Notes under the pieces: generated by a model
The model's database searches: none
Seen by the model: the letters and a program-made list of their open reading frames with translations, nothing else
What the model was told of the DNA's origin: nothing
In this document: positions 1 through 11,642 of the stretch, piece after piece
Numbering within the stretch: position 1 is the stretch's first letter
Layout of the letters: each line of letters begins with the position of its first letter
Assembly (NCBI GenBank): GCA_949130495.1
Contig: CASBWL010000040.1
Coordinates: forward strand, 3,896,674 to 3,960,673
Direction: 5' to 3'
DNA from: Sambucus nigra
Lineage: Eukaryota; Streptophyta; Magnoliopsida; Dipsacales; Adoxaceae
DNA length: 64,000 nucleotides
Program-made: the position numbers and the translations under genes

Positions 1-1
1 C

Positions 2-1132
2 ATTGACCCAAAATACCCAGACCATGTCTTTCGTCTAAAAAAGGCTTTATATGGCTTAAAACAAGCTCCTAGATCTTGGTATGAACGCCTTTCCAACTTT
101 TTGTTGGATAAGGGTTTTAAGAGAGGAGGAAATGATCAGACCCTCTTTGTCAAACATTTTGACAAAAACATTATTATAGCCCAAGTCTATGTAGACGACA
201 TCATTTTCGGGTCGACCTCTATATCTGAAGTTAAATCCTTTTCTGCTATTATGCATAAGGACTTTCACATGTCCCTTATGGGGGAGCTACAGCTTTTCTT
301 AGGATTTCAAGTGAAACATAATTCTGATGGATTATTTGTCTCTCAAACCAAGTATGCCTTAGATCTTGTTGAGAAATTTGGTTTTGATAATGCTAAAGTT
401 GCCAAAACGCCAATGAGTACTACTGTTAAATTATGTAAAGATGAAAATGGGAAGTCAGTTGATTCCACACTTTATCGTAGTATGATTGGTAGTCTACTCT
501 ATCTAACTGCCTCACGACCAGATATAATGTATGCTGTATGTTTGTGTGCTCGTTACCAGAATAACCCTAAAGAGAGCCATTTATCTTGTGTAAAACGTAT
601 AATAAAGTACATAAAAGGCACTCTTAATCTTGGACTTAGGTACACAAATGATACATGCAGCACCATCATAGGGTATACTGATGCTGATTGGGCCGGTTGT
701 ACTGATGATAGTAAGAGTACTTCAGGTGCCTGTTATTATATCGGCAATAATTTAGTAGGTTGGAGTAGAAAAAAACAGAATTGCACATCTTTATCTACGG
801 CTGAGTCCGAATATATAGCAGCAGGAAGTTGCTGTGATCAATTGTTATGGATAAAACAAATGTTAAGCGACTTTGGGATTAAAGAAGATCAATTACAATT
901 GTATTGTGACAATCAAAGCGCTATTAACAGATCTAAAACCCCGGTTCAACACTCGCGAACTAAGCATATTAAAATAAGACATCACTTTATACGCGAACTT
1001 GTTGAGACTAAGGAGTTAGAAATCCATTACCTACCTACTGATCTGCAACTTGCAGACATGTTCACTAAACCTTTAGACTGTAACAGATTTCTGTATTTGC
1101 ATAATTCTATAGGTATGGTATGTGCTGATTAA
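2..1132 (+). CDS. Ty1-copia polyprotein C-terminal part: reverse transcriptase and RNase H (partial)
   Basis: The frame is open from the left edge of the window to a TAA at 1130-1132, so the start is missing. Order of motifs: the RT segment with KALYGLKQAPRSWY near 41-85, the catalytic YVDD at 188-199, then the RNase H domain with YTDADWAG from 674, STAESEYIA from 794 and YCDNQSAI from 902, ending in the HIKIRHHFIRE and ADMFTKPL blocks. These are the standard C-terminal motifs of plant copia polyproteins. RT copies the element RNA in virus-like particles and RNase H removes the RNA strand. No stop or frameshift interrupts this part, so the copy may be fairly young. No env-like frame follows: the polypurine tract comes about 310 bp after the stop. 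Confidence 0.92.
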   Translation: MDPKYPDHVFRLKKALYGLKQAPRSWYERLSNFLLDKGFKRGGNDQTLFVKHFDKNIIIAQVYVDDIIFGSTSISEVKSFSAIMHKDFHMSLMGELQLFLGFQVKHNSDGLFVSQTKYALDLVEKFGFDNAKVAKTPMSTTVKLCKDENGKSVDSTLYRSMIGSLLYLTASRPDIMYAVCLCARYQNNPKESHLSCVKRIIKYIKGTLNLGLRYTNDTCSTIIGYTDADWAGCTDDSKSTSGACYYIGNNLVGWSRKKQNCTSLSTAESEYIAAGSCCDQLLWIKQMLSDFGIKEDQLQLYCDNQSAINRSKTPVQHSRTKHIKIRHHFIRELVETKELEIHYLPTDLQLADMFTKPLDCNRFLYLHNSIGMVCAD

Positions 1133-1441
1133 TCTCTTAAGACCATAATTTTTACCCTTTGTCCATTTGAGACAAAATGGGGGAGAAATTTGAGTCTTAC
1201 GGGTTCAATGTTTTGTTCACATTTCATCTAAACTGCTTAATCTTAGTGCACATTTGCAGGAATCTCTTCTTCTGGCTATCTACCATGTTTCTCTAGTGTA
1301 AAATTTGTAAATAGTTGAGTTATGTAATTTTTGACTTTCTAGGATATGGGTAGATAGTATCTTTTGCATAGGACTAGGTTTTATTCTTTTTGTTCCCTAA
1401 GAGTTTAAGCTAACTCAAAGGAGATTTTGTCTCATATATCC

Positions 1442-1453
1442 AAAGGGGGAGAT
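1442..1453 (+). other. polypurine tract of the copia element
   Basis: AAAGGGGGAGAT lies directly before the TG that opens the 3' LTR at 1454. This is the usual plus-strand primer position. Confidence 0.8.
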
Positions 1454-3411
1454 TGAAGCACCTTATACCTTTGACTTATTTAAGTCTACATTGTATAAGT
1501 GTTCAACTAATTTAGAAATAGTGACAAAATTTGGTGTCTAACCTAGAATCCAAAGAACCTCATAATTGTTCATTCTCTAATCCTCTTCAATGATCCAAGA
1601 AGGTATAAATTGAATCACACTACACACATTAGAAGTGCATACATGTGTATATATTGATCATATTGATTGTGTGATTAAATTCCCCTTAAAATGTTGTTTT
1701 AATAATTTTTTGGGAATTTTAAAACATTTTTAAAAATAATGTTTTCATTAATAAAAGTTTGATTATAAACTTTGTGGGGTTAAAATGCTAGTATGAAAAA
1801 TTGGGTTTTCACTGGAATGTTTGCATGGGTAGAATGTAAATGCGCTAGAGACTCCAGGGTGTTGCCTATAATTACTTTTTATGCGCGTTTGCAAGCCAAT
1901 TAAATGCCAACACTTGTCATGCTCCTGTTAACTCATTTGTGTTTGTTATGTGAGAGCGATGCCTGGTGGATTGCTGATCGTTAGATCAAACCTTATCTAT
2001 GGCCTGCATGTGTTTTAAGCTTATCCATGTGCTATCACTGTGGACCAATCGGCTTCGACTTAACCACCGCTATTTTATCACCCTTGGATCAAGTCAATAT
2101 TAGGAAGACCTAATCTCAGCCCTTGATTGCCTTCGACTATCCAGAACATTCCTCCACTCCTATATAAGTCCTCTAATTCTCAACCTTTCAAGACTTTTGG
2201 CAGTCGTCATTTTTGAGAGAGAAAAATAGAGAGAAGAGAGAAGTGAGAGAGAAGAGAGAAAAGAAAAGAGAGAAGAGAGATAAAGGGAACTGTGTTAGTG
2301 AAACCCCAACCCTAAACCTAAACACTTCAAATCTGATTCAAACCTTCGTATATTCAAAACCCCAAACACAATCTTGAGTGTTTGAGAGAGAGTTGTGTTA
2401 CTGGTTTGATCATTTGTAGCTGTAACCTCTAGATCTGTGATCTTGTTACTGACTTAAACATTTTTGGTGAAGATCTGTATTTCTTCTTCATAGAAATTGT
2501 AGATCTACACTATTGCATGTTATATATCACTAGATCTGCATATTTGTTTACGTTTTGTGAAAATATTTGTTGATTTAAGATCTGTAAATATTTTATGTTT
2601 TCTGTTCTTATGAAACTAAACCTTGACCTAGTTGGATTCTCACTTGGAGATTTTCAATCTCGAAAATATTTTTAAAAACTGAGATTGATTAAGATCTTGA
2701 CCGATTTTGAAGCAAGATATCCGTGGAATCTGGGATAGATTAAAAGGTCAAAAAGGTTTCAAGTTCTGTAAGAAAGAAGGAAAAGAAAATCACAGCATAT
2801 AGTCTTTGTATGTAATTTTCTAGGACTGTCTGTATAAACTAAGTGTGTGTGAGTTCATGCATGTGAATAGGAATCACTTCACAAACACTTGACACACGAC
2901 AACACTAAAAGTGTTGGGAATAAGATCAAAGATCATTGAGTCGACTGAAGGAAAGCTAAAGCAAATTGGAAGTTATCAAACTGGAAGGACATCATCAACA
3001 ATCAAATCTATCAAGAAGTTAGAAGGACACCAAGTGGGGTATATTCCTAAACTTAGAATTTTTTTGAGTTGTGTGCATGTATGTTGTATTTTTTGTAACT
3101 GCTATTTGTTTTCAGTGGATTTTTTTACTTTCGTGACTTAGAAGTCACCGTGGATGTTTCCTCTATTGGGAGAGGTTTTACCACGTAAAAAATTGTGTGT
3201 TCTGATTATCTTCATCTCCTCAACTCATTCTATAAGTGTGCTGAATTTTTGAAACTATCTTAGTTTTAAAAAATGATTACAAAGTCTTGGTTAATCTCGT
3301 ACATAAGTTTTTTTTTGTGAACACATCTTGTTGTTTATCACTTTTATTTTCAAAAGAAAAGGATTTCTTCAACAAACTTTTCGGAGTTGCTTATACAGTT
3401 TAATCATTGCA
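1454..3411 (+). repeat. 3' LTR of the copia element
   Basis: The LTR begins TGAAGCACC right after the polypurine tract. It carries a TATATAAG box at 2161-2168 inside CTCCTATATAAGTCC, followed by a GAGA-rich leader near 2214-2282. The 3' edge is uncertain because no second LTR or clear CA end with target duplication is available in this window. I place it near 3411. Confidence 0.65.
2161..2168 (+). promoter_or_regulatory. TATA box of the copia LTR
   Basis: TATATAAG sits about 700 bp into the LTR, upstream of a GA-rich transcribed leader. This is typical of an LTR promoter. Confidence 0.5.
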
Positions 3412-3439
3412 TTAAACGGCATTAGCAACGTTTTTCATA

Positions 3440-5015
3440 AGTGAATATATATATATATATATTCCCAATTCCTCAAGTCCTTTAGGACATAACCCTCTAT
3501 AATACTCTAATTTAGAAGGCCCATAGATTTTAAACTCAAAGAGGAGAAGGAATAGAAATCTCCAAAATCTTGGGCTAAAAATTGGGTACTGGTCGACCGG
3601 CCATGGACCCCCGATTGATAGCAGTTTGCGGATAAGCCTAAGAAGCCAACCAGTAAGCCCTTTTTCCTTGACGCGGTCGACCGGCCTTAGGGGCGCGGTC
3701 GACCGGTCACACCAGATCCTCAAAACTTAATTCCTCAAATCCTCCATCCAACCACCCAAATTCATTTCCATGGTTTCTAAGCCACACCAAAAATCATCCC
3801 AAACATCTACACAATTAATTCTAACCTTTATTTTTCCAATTTCTGATTTGATTTCCGAGTTGATGATTTCAACCTCGGAGCTGCCATCTTATAAAATTCA
3901 TATCAAATCGAGTAAAAATCATAAAAATATACGATTAGTGCCCACGTGACCGTATCGAAAAGTTCTATAACTTTCATGTTTTGGCCGAGAGCTAAATCAA
4001 TTCTCTTCCTGGCCGAAATAACTCCACAAGCTATGGGATTACTATTCATCATCTTCCCCAAAATCCCAAACTCCATTTCTCTCCATTTTTGTTGTTTCTA
4101 ACCTCATCCAACAACTCAATAAACATTTAATCTATGTTTTACAACTGACACATCAATTAATTTGGGGTATTAACCAATTTTCCTTAGATTCAAACCCTAA
4201 AATCATAAAAACCTAATTTTGGCATTTCTCCCATTTCAATTCAATTTTATACTCCATTAACATGGTTTTAATATTAGAAATCATTAAGAGTTTACATTAC
4301 ATCAATATGTAAACTCATATTCAACTTTTCCCAAATTTATTTTAAGGATTCTAACCCAAAATCATATAGTTTACCAACTATGATGTGAAATAAATGCACA
4401 AAATGAAATAAAGCAAGTATACACTTGCATGGAGGATGAAATCCGACGACGTCGAGTCGAATCCGGCGGAGTTTGGCCCGAAATCTCCTTTTTCTCTCCA
4501 CTTTCTTCCTTCCTCTCTCTCTTCTCTCTTTTCTTTCTCTTTTCTCTTCTCTTTTCTCCCACTCTCCCTCCTTTTATAAGGAGAAAAGGGTTTATACCCC
4601 TTAAAACTCAAAAACGACTCGTTTACCCATTTACGATTTACTTTTACCTTAAAATTTTAATGAAACTCAATTTCGACAATCGGACACTCTTTTCCGACTA
4701 TCTCGGCCATTCTGAGACTCGCGGTGCAGTCGAAATTTCCATCCGAGGTACTTGACTGCAAATCACTATTTCAACCCAAAACAAATAAATGCGTTATTCC
4801 CATTAAAATATTATCTTCTTTCACTTTACCCAGTAGCGACATATTATTAAAATACTCCAGTTCATTTACTTAACACCAAACATAAATTTACCATCCATCG
4901 AAAATCGCCAAATCCTTAAAAATCCCAAAACTTACTATTTCGGAAAATTCCACAAATTCCAATTTATACTCAATTATGGAATTTTAATTATCTCCAAAAA
5001 GGACGGGTTGTTACA
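3440..5015 (-). repeat. decayed chromovirus-type LTR remnant
   Basis: The segment ends GGGTTGTTACA at 5015, the same terminus as the gypsy LTR ending at 10972. It carries three GGTCGACC palindromes at 3591, 3675 and 3697; the last two are 22 bp apart, as in that LTR. It also has a pyrimidine-rich stretch near 4480-4575. No matching TGTGACAACCC start is seen at the left, so it looks truncated or strongly diverged. No coding sequence is supported. Confidence 0.5.
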
Positions 5016-6104
5016 GAAACGTTTTTAATGAGTGGTTGGGATAATTTTTTTGTCCCTTACCTTTAAGCTTTCAAGTTTTTTGGACATTTTGGATTTAAAT
5101 TATTTAGTTTGAAAATACAAGATGTCAACTAAAATTGATAGGATTTTAAAAATAATTTTGGGCAAAGTCTAATTTTTATTTAAAAATATCTTAAAGTTTG
5201 AATTATTGTATTAATGTAAACAAAAACATAAAAAAGATTGTGTTTGACAAGCATATCTTATGTGAGTATAAAAACAAAGCCTTGCATTTCACATGGTTTG
5301 TTTGACTCCTCAATATAGGGGTGTAAATCAGTCGGGTCGAGATGAGTTTAAAGTTGGTTTGCTTACATAAACGAGCCTAAAATATGTTCAAGATTGACTC
5401 ATTTATCTCACAAGGAGGACTCAAACGGGCTTATAATAAAATGAATAAATGCATAACTCGAGTAGCTCGAATGTCTCGTACCGGTTTGGTATGTATATTG
5501 GTACTCGAGACGAAACCCTTTAGCACCCCCTTCAACTTTTTTTACAAGTTCAATAATTCCATGTGCCCAATAATCGGACAAAAAATCCATTGATTTTGAT
5601 GATGTAGAGTCAACCAAATATTCATTAATAAAATTAAATAATTTTTTAGCTAATGGATGTTAAACATTAATAAGACCCTCTAATTTTGCAAACCTGGGAG
5701 GAAAAAGATTTTATAATTTTGGCCAACTCCTAAAGTTGCAAGAATAACTTGTGAAACCAACATTTAATTGTACAGTTAATTCGTGTTGCACGCTCTTCTT
5801 CACACTCGCATGCAGTAAGTACCTCACCCTCATCTAAGTGTAATACTACATGCATTCCGACCCAAGTTCCAAATATGAAGTCCGATATTGATACAAACAT
5901 TATAATATTAAAGGCATCTAGCACAAATAATACACGAGAGCTAAACATCTACATATGTGATTATAGTCCCAAGGATATTCCCACAATACTAACCCCAGGA
6001 AATATCATAACGTCACATTATGTATTTTGCGTAGCATTGTGTTTATTAACAATCATCCACGTCATTAAACTGCATGGATTTTTTTACAATTAATTTACAT
6101 AATT
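5016..6104 (+). repeat. copy 1 of an unclassified 1.1-kb interspersed repeat
   Basis: This stretch aligns by eye along its whole length with 34379-35460 in the same orientation. Shared blocks include TTTTTAATGAGTGG at the left, a GGGTGTAAATNAGTCGGGTCG block, and the terminal AATTAATTTACATAATT. Many substitutions and small indels separate the copies. It abuts the LTR remnant ending at 5015, which probably inserted into or truncated it. No convincing reading frame is conserved between the copies and the transposon class is unknown. Confidence 0.75.
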
Positions 6105-7067
6105 GAAAATGATTAATGGAAAAAACTAAAACTCACCAATGGAAATAAGAAAAGGCTGCTAAAGAAGGGCAAACAACATCCCCTTAGATCCCATTCTTTT
6201 CCTAACAAAAATAAATCATTCATTAAGAGCCACAAAAAAAAACAATTAAAAAATTCGTTATGCTGTTCATAACCGCTATTCCTACCTATTACCCAGAAAA
6301 TAATGATTAGTTTAGGTTCTTTTTTAAGTTCCAGTGCAGTATCTGGAGTGTGAAATCTGCAATACATAAAACTTAGTTCACAATGCCCATAAGCTAAAAC
6401 AGGAAACAAATTTCACGGAAATACAAAGGAATGAAATCGGGCAGACAAAAATTAAACAAGAAGTAGCATATAATAAGTTAAGACCCAAATATTTATTTCA
6501 ACAAAACAATTTATTTTTGGTAACCTAAAACGACGTGGCCGTGAAAAATGAGGGGGGAACAAAGTGGTGGTGGGTGGGTGCGGGGGGGGGGGGGGATTTA
6601 AAATATTCAAAATTTAAAAAATGAAAATAATCTAAACCCCTTAAGTTTTAGTGGGTGATGTGGCAAAATCTAGGCTCTTATTGTGCTTAGACAACCAAGA
6701 ACATCCCAATTATTTATCTTCATTACAAGCCTACATTAATATTAAATAAATCATTACAATAAAAAAAAATAGACTTTGATATGATATAAAAGTTTGTGTT
6801 TGAATTAAAATACACCACCGCCTTTTAAAATTTGAATTATACAAAATAGCGTACTAAAAGCATGACGTGTGAAAATGCAATAGACACTTATTGTGAGCGC
6901 ACCGCGACACAGCACTCTACACACAAATACACTCGTGCCAAATGGCACAGGCATAGTCCTGGTAACAAAATATCTCAAAGGGGAATATTAAAATAAAAAC
7001 TTTTGATTATTATCTACTACATGTTTCCTTTTTTAATTGCTTCTCATCTCTTGTGTTGATTTCCTAG
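6105..7067. other. intergenic or intronic stretch, no gene recognised
   Basis: The stretch is AT-rich and holds a run of 14 G at 6582-6595. If the gene at 7068-7708 extends leftwards, this is intron sequence or missing upstream exons. No frame here has both splice signals and a recognisable product. Confidence 0.5.
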
Positions 7068-7708
7068 GCCATCGATAAAATCGCAACTCCAGAAATAAAT
7101 GTCGTAAGCTATACCTTCTATTATCAACTGAAAGTTCCTTCTTTTAGAGTACAGTTTACCTTACAACTTTTTGTAATTTTGATTTTGATACGTTACGTAT
7201 TGCCATAGTCATATGACTTTGGTACCACTTTGATTTTATTTTTAGACTTGTGTACATTTTTCGTTGTTGATTGTTACCTTCATTATGGGAACGTTGATCA
7301 TTTAGCAATAGAAAAGATACCAAAATCTAAAAATATGTAAAGTTGTTCCAAATTCTAATTATGTTATTTAGTGGGGTGACAAAGTCAAATTACCCTTTAC
7401 TTTTGATGCTTCTAATTGATAATATCCTCGTTTTGGTGTTGGTTCTCGCAGCTCATCAGAGAGAAGCTTGAGGGAGTGTCTGATGCAACGAGGTAAGTTT
7501 AGTTGCACCTGCTACACAATATAATGTGAGATAACCACATGTATGGACAAACTGCTAAATCAATACATCAAATCAATTTTTTTTTCTTTTTAGGTCCCCA
7601 GATCAACAAATGGGCATGGTGACAGACGATAATGATGATAAAGTCGTGTTTTCCGCCATGATAATTCTATTTTCTGTGATGGTGGCCGAGTTTTTGATTA
7701 TTTCATAG
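7068..7708 (+). CDS. last three exons of an unrecognised plant gene encoding a C-terminally membrane-anchored protein
   Basis: Three short exons join in one frame. Exon 7068-7103 (acceptor CCTAG, donor GTAAGC) encodes AIDKIATPEINV. Exon 7452-7492 (acceptor CGCAG, donor GTAAGT) encodes LIREKLEGVSDAT and two bases of the next codon. Exon 7594-7708 follows a polypyrimidine tract and TAG, completes an Arg codon, reads SPDQQMGMVTDDNDDK and ends at TAG 7706-7708. The last 21 or so residues are hydrophobic (VVFSAMIILF and onward), so a tail anchor or final transmembrane segment is likely. AATAAA at 7796-7801 is a plausible polyadenylation signal. The N-terminal exons are not seen. I do not recognise the family, so no function is proposed. 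Confidence 0.6.
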
Positions 7709-8250
7709 GCATATTTTTGTTCCTAGTCTCCAGAGCCACTAACAATTTAAGTTCCATGAGCGGGCGTTAATATTTCAGTTAAAGTGTCTTTATGAAATAA
7801 AGGTTTGGGCATTGCATTTTGTTTTTAGTAAGAAAAATAGTGGAAGTAATATAAATAGGTACTTGCTTAGTATCTCTAAATTATGTCATGCGTTCGGATA
7901 TGAGGTTTGTAATATACTGAACTTAATGCCACCTTGGTATTGCGTTTGAAAAAATCGACTAGGAGTTTCTCCTTCTCGAGGCCTATTAATTTCCTCGCCA
8001 TTGAAGGAAGATTTGGCTTTGGAGACAAAATCACCATCTCAAAATTTGGTCGTGGCTTTTTGATAAATGTCAAAGACCTTACCCAATTTATCTCTATTTC
8101 AAATGGGAAGGGCATGTTGCATTACATAAATTGTTTATTTATATAAATTACACAACTTGGAATTAATAAAATGCGAATGTATTCATTTGAATATGTTCAA
8201 AATCAATATGTGGTGTTTAGAATTGTAAATGGGGAGGGGCGAGACTAAAT
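7709..8250. other. 3' UTR and downstream flank of the 7068-7708 gene
   Basis: Contains AATAAA at 7796-7801. A 70-codon plus-strand frame around 7934-8146 has an overlapping minus-strand counterpart and no recognised motif, so I do not call it a gene. The right edge is the TAAAT target duplication (8246-8250) of the gypsy element. Confidence 0.5.
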
Positions 8251-8816
8251 TGTGACAACCCGCACTCCGAGGTAAGGGGTGGCCAGCCTGATACTCCGAC
8301 ATATACGGGAATCATGGATGGAAATCATACTCAGCACCATAAATATAGTAGGAGTAACCGAGAAAACCACCCATTAATTCAGAAAACGGGTTGTCAAAAC
8401 AATTTATTTGATTTTAAAAGTTAAGTTAAGAAAATAATTTAAACAACCCATTCAAGAAAAAATTGAATTCAACGAAACATATATAACATACATCTAAAAT
8501 GAACATATATAAGGGGAGGACCGAATATGCTGTCGGTCCACAGCTACACAAAAGGATTTACAACAGTTATATGTACTTAGTACATTCATTATACAATTAC
8601 AAGTTTGGGCCACTCGCCCGAATGACAGACCCGATCATAACTAGATATCAAAAATGATGGCGTCTAGCAAAACGTCCTGTAATATATACAATTTCATACA
8701 GCTCCTCAAAAGCAAAAGATTAGAAATATCAACACGGGCGTCCATGCAGAGATGCACCTGGGCGGATATAATTACATGCACAACATAGAAGAAAATGAAC
8801 GGGTCAGGACCCGGTT

Positions 8817-8824
8817 TTTATATA
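8817..8824 (-). promoter_or_regulatory. TATA box in the chromovirus 3' LTR
   Basis: TATATAAA on the minus strand, within CTATATAAAAACCGGG. The same box is found in the promoter LTR at 16301-16308. Confidence 0.45.
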
Positions 8825-9900
8825 GTTCCCAGATGAACAAAAAGCATTCTAGATATGAACAGTTAATCATGAGGATGAGCATCAAGCATATAGCAACCGA
8901 ACCATGAAATATAAATGAGACAATTAAAATGACATGACTAAGATAAAACTATGCAAGAAAATGAAAATATGCGAGTATTAAATTAAAAGCTTCTCTTCAC
9001 CAATTTCCACTTTAATCCAGTTTCAATTCCTTAATAGGAATACAATATCATCATTTTCTTATTTCCTTCCAATTATTATTCCTTAGCAGGAATGTAATTA
9101 TCATAATACATTTTAGTGGAATATATGCAACCCTCAAGTCCCACTTGAGTTTAGAAAAGTTATATTCTTATACATATAACGATTCTAAGACCGCCCCTCC
9201 GAGTATCCCCGCTGGGCGCGCCCCTAAATGACTATCATCTTCCAGGGGCCCATCAAACAAGGCAGCCTGGGTACCTAACGCACATCGGGAAGTGGCCATA
9301 TGCCTACGAGTGAGTCATAACCACACCCGGAATTAACCCACTATCACAGAAAATACATATAATAAACCCGCATATGGCCGAGGAATAGTCTCCCTACATT
9401 CACTAGTCAAGGAACATCACCTCATGCGCGAGCTTCCCTTATGATAGCATTTGGAGAGGTGTGTTTAAGTAAATTAGCATTTAATATAAAAACCATACTT
9501 TTCATTTCCGTTACCATTTATGTGTTTCATTTGTTTGAAACCATGATCATAGGATATTTCATTTATTTTCATCCTAGGATATGCGTCGAATGAATCTTCA
9601 AGGGATCACAATCACTCATAGAACTTAAGGTCTTAGGTATCTCGATCAAGCCCCTACAGTCTCCAAGCATGGGCCTACAACCCCCATCCATTTATTTGGA
9701 TGCATAAGGAAAAGTGATGCCTTACCATCACTTACGACAACCCCTCCCCCGGACTTAACCCCAAGTGAAACCCATTCAACACTAGGGTGCCAACCAACGC
9801 AACTAGGACTCTAAAAGCCAAGGTTTACTTCATTCAAGAAGAGTCCTAAGTTCCTATGAGAAGAAAAGAATTTAAAAACAAAAGTATAAAATTGGAAGAG

Positions 9901-10115
9901 AAAACAGGGGACCGGTCGACCGGTCCCGAGACCGCGGTCGCCGCGTCTCAAGTTTTAGCTTTTGAAAGAAAGCAGAAAGTTCATTTCGGACGAGCCGGTC
10001 GACCGCGCCCTCAATTTCATTTCTTTGAAAGAAAGTAGTGTGCCCTCCTCCGAAGACTCGGTCGACCGGTCTGAGAGACGCGATCGACCGGTCTGAGAGA
10101 CGCGGTCGACCGGTC
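9901..10115. repeat. GGTCGACC palindrome array in the left LTR
   Basis: The core GGTCGACC occurs at 9914-9921, 9997-10004, 10060-10067 and 10104-10111, with GATCGACC at 10082-10089. The last three cores are exactly 22 bp apart and share the linker GGTCTGAGAGACGC. The local sequence is far more CG-rich than its surroundings. Confidence 0.85.
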
Positions 10116-10920
10116 ATTGCAGACCTAGACCAATCTTCTTAAGCATCATACGACCCCAAAAACCAAGCTAACAACCAAACTCATCCAATCCTCATTTAAT
10201 GATACTAAAAGATCATAAATGCTCCCATCAACATTTTTCTACCTTAATCCACAATAAATCTCCACCAAAGACATTAATACCATGAATCTAACTAAAAACC
10301 ACAACTACATTACGTCAAAACCATTACATAACTAACCATACTAATTATACATCTTAAACCATATAATAGCAAGTAGAAAACTTGCCTTGGGGCTTCAATT
10401 TCAGTCTTGGTTGAAGAGGAAAGCAAGATCAAACCACCAATTCTTCAATCTGACCCCTTTTTCCACAATTTCTTCCACTCTCACTCTCTCTTTTAGGGCT
10501 AGAACACTAGGGCAAATAAGAGGAAATGAAAGGCTTGGGAAAGACTAAAACGTGGCCTTAGATTAAAGGTCTCCAATCTTAGTGTCAATACCGCAATAAT
10601 TTAATTTCTAATACGTAATATGCCAAAGCCAGTCAAAAGTGCCCAAAATCTCAAAATACAATATGGCACACATTTCGACCGTTTCGCACCTCCCGGAACT
10701 AACTACACCCTCCAAAATCTCATGTGGAAATATTATAAGCCATTTTAAGTTTCGGTTCCCATTTTAATTCAAATTGCCATTTTAATTTTCATGACAAAAT
10801 AAAACACCACAGGGTAATAACTACTTACACACATGGTAATTATGCAACTTATTAGTAAATATTAACTTATTTCATCAAATTAATACTTACCCACATCTGA
10901 CATTTTATATATGCAACTAC

Positions 10921-11642
10921 TCAACACAGTAAATAAATATAAAATGGGCTCCCAAAAGCGAGGGTTGTTACATACTCCCCCCCTATGAGGGAATTTTGCC
11001 CCCAAAATTCAAGCGTACCTTGGATAAAAAGATGTGGATACTTTTCCCACATATCGTCCTCATGCTCCCAAGTAGATTCCTCGACGTTGTGATGACTCCA
11101 TTGTACTCTAACCAAGGGCACCACTCGAGATCTCAATCTACGTTCCCCATGCTCCAATATGGCCACGGGTTGTTCTTCATAAGAAACATCGGGTTGTAAC
11201 TCTATATCCTCAAAAGGAATGTGCCAAAGGGCATTATCACACCTCTTATACTTTTTCAAAGAGGAGATGTGGAAGACATCGTGAATTTGTTGTAAAGGTT
11301 CCGGTAGGGCAAGTTGATACGCCACTGGACCCACCTTAGTAATCACGGGAAAAGGTCCAACAAAACGCGGTGCAAGCTTCCCTTTCTTTCCGAAACGCTT
11401 AACGCCTTTCATAGGCGACACTCGAACCAACACTTGGTCTCCAACCTCCAACTCCACATTTCTTATTCCCGCATTGGCATAGCTCTTTTGTCTATCTTGG
11501 GCTATCCGGATGCGGTTTCGAATAAGCTCGATCTTAGAAGAAGTATCCCGAATCATTTCAGGTCCAAGAAACTTATTATGCCCCACCTCCAACCAACATG
11601 TGGGAGACCTACAGGGCCTACCATACAAGGCTTCATAGGGTC
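10921..11642 (-). pseudogene. chromovirus pol: integrase C-terminal domain and chromodomain
   Basis: The frame encodes the end of the integrase, then the conserved LEVGDQVLVRVSPMKGVKRFGKKGKLAPRF-type region and PVAYQLALP...IHDVFHISSLKKY block. It ends in a chromodomain-like module with RVQWSHHNVEESTWE and YPHLF. Chromodomains guide chromovirus integration to chosen chromatin. A one-base deletion near 11640, inside the GMDPMK/ALYGRPC junction, separates it from the upstream integrase frame. At the end the frame slips past the usual stop next to the polypurine tract and runs about 50 bp into the LTR before stopping at 10921, which suggests a small indel there. Confidence 0.85.
10973..10999 (-). 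other. polypurine tract of the chromovirus
   Basis: On the minus strand ATAGGGGGGGAGTA ends at the LTR start TGTAACAACCC. The upstream part still encodes the end of pol. Confidence 0.75.

Larger units (their letters stand above)
1..3411 (+). mobile_element. 3' part of a Ty1-copia LTR retrotransposon, SIRE/Maximus lineage
   Basis: The window opens inside the pol gene of a copia element. Reverse transcriptase and RNase H coding sequence (2-1132) is followed by a short non-coding stretch, a polypurine tract (1442-1453) and a 3' LTR that starts with TG at 1454. Wording of the RT-RNase H region matches the SIRE lineage, as I know it. The 5' LTR, gag, protease and integrase lie outside the window, so age and target duplication cannot be read here. 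The LTR right edge near 3411 is approximate. Confidence 0.85.
8251..10972 (-). repeat. 3' LTR of the chromovirus (left on the plus strand)
   Basis: Runs from TGTGACAACCCGC at 8251 to GGGTTGTTACA at 10972, 2722 bp. It is nearly identical to 15735-18446 by eye. TATATAAA (minus strand) lies at 8817-8824. A cluster of GGTCGACC palindromes at 9914, 9997, 10060 and 10104, plus a GATCGACC variant at 10082, differs in copy number from the sister LTR. Confidence 0.93.

Noticed and set aside
1133..1441. Env-like frame after copia pol, as in some SIRE elements
   Set aside because: The space to the polypurine tract is only about 310 bp and has no sustained frame.
6113..6409. Minus-strand frame with a possible ATTGCAG acceptor before FHTPDTALELKKEPK
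   Set aside because: No partner exon, donor or recognised domain; too short to support.
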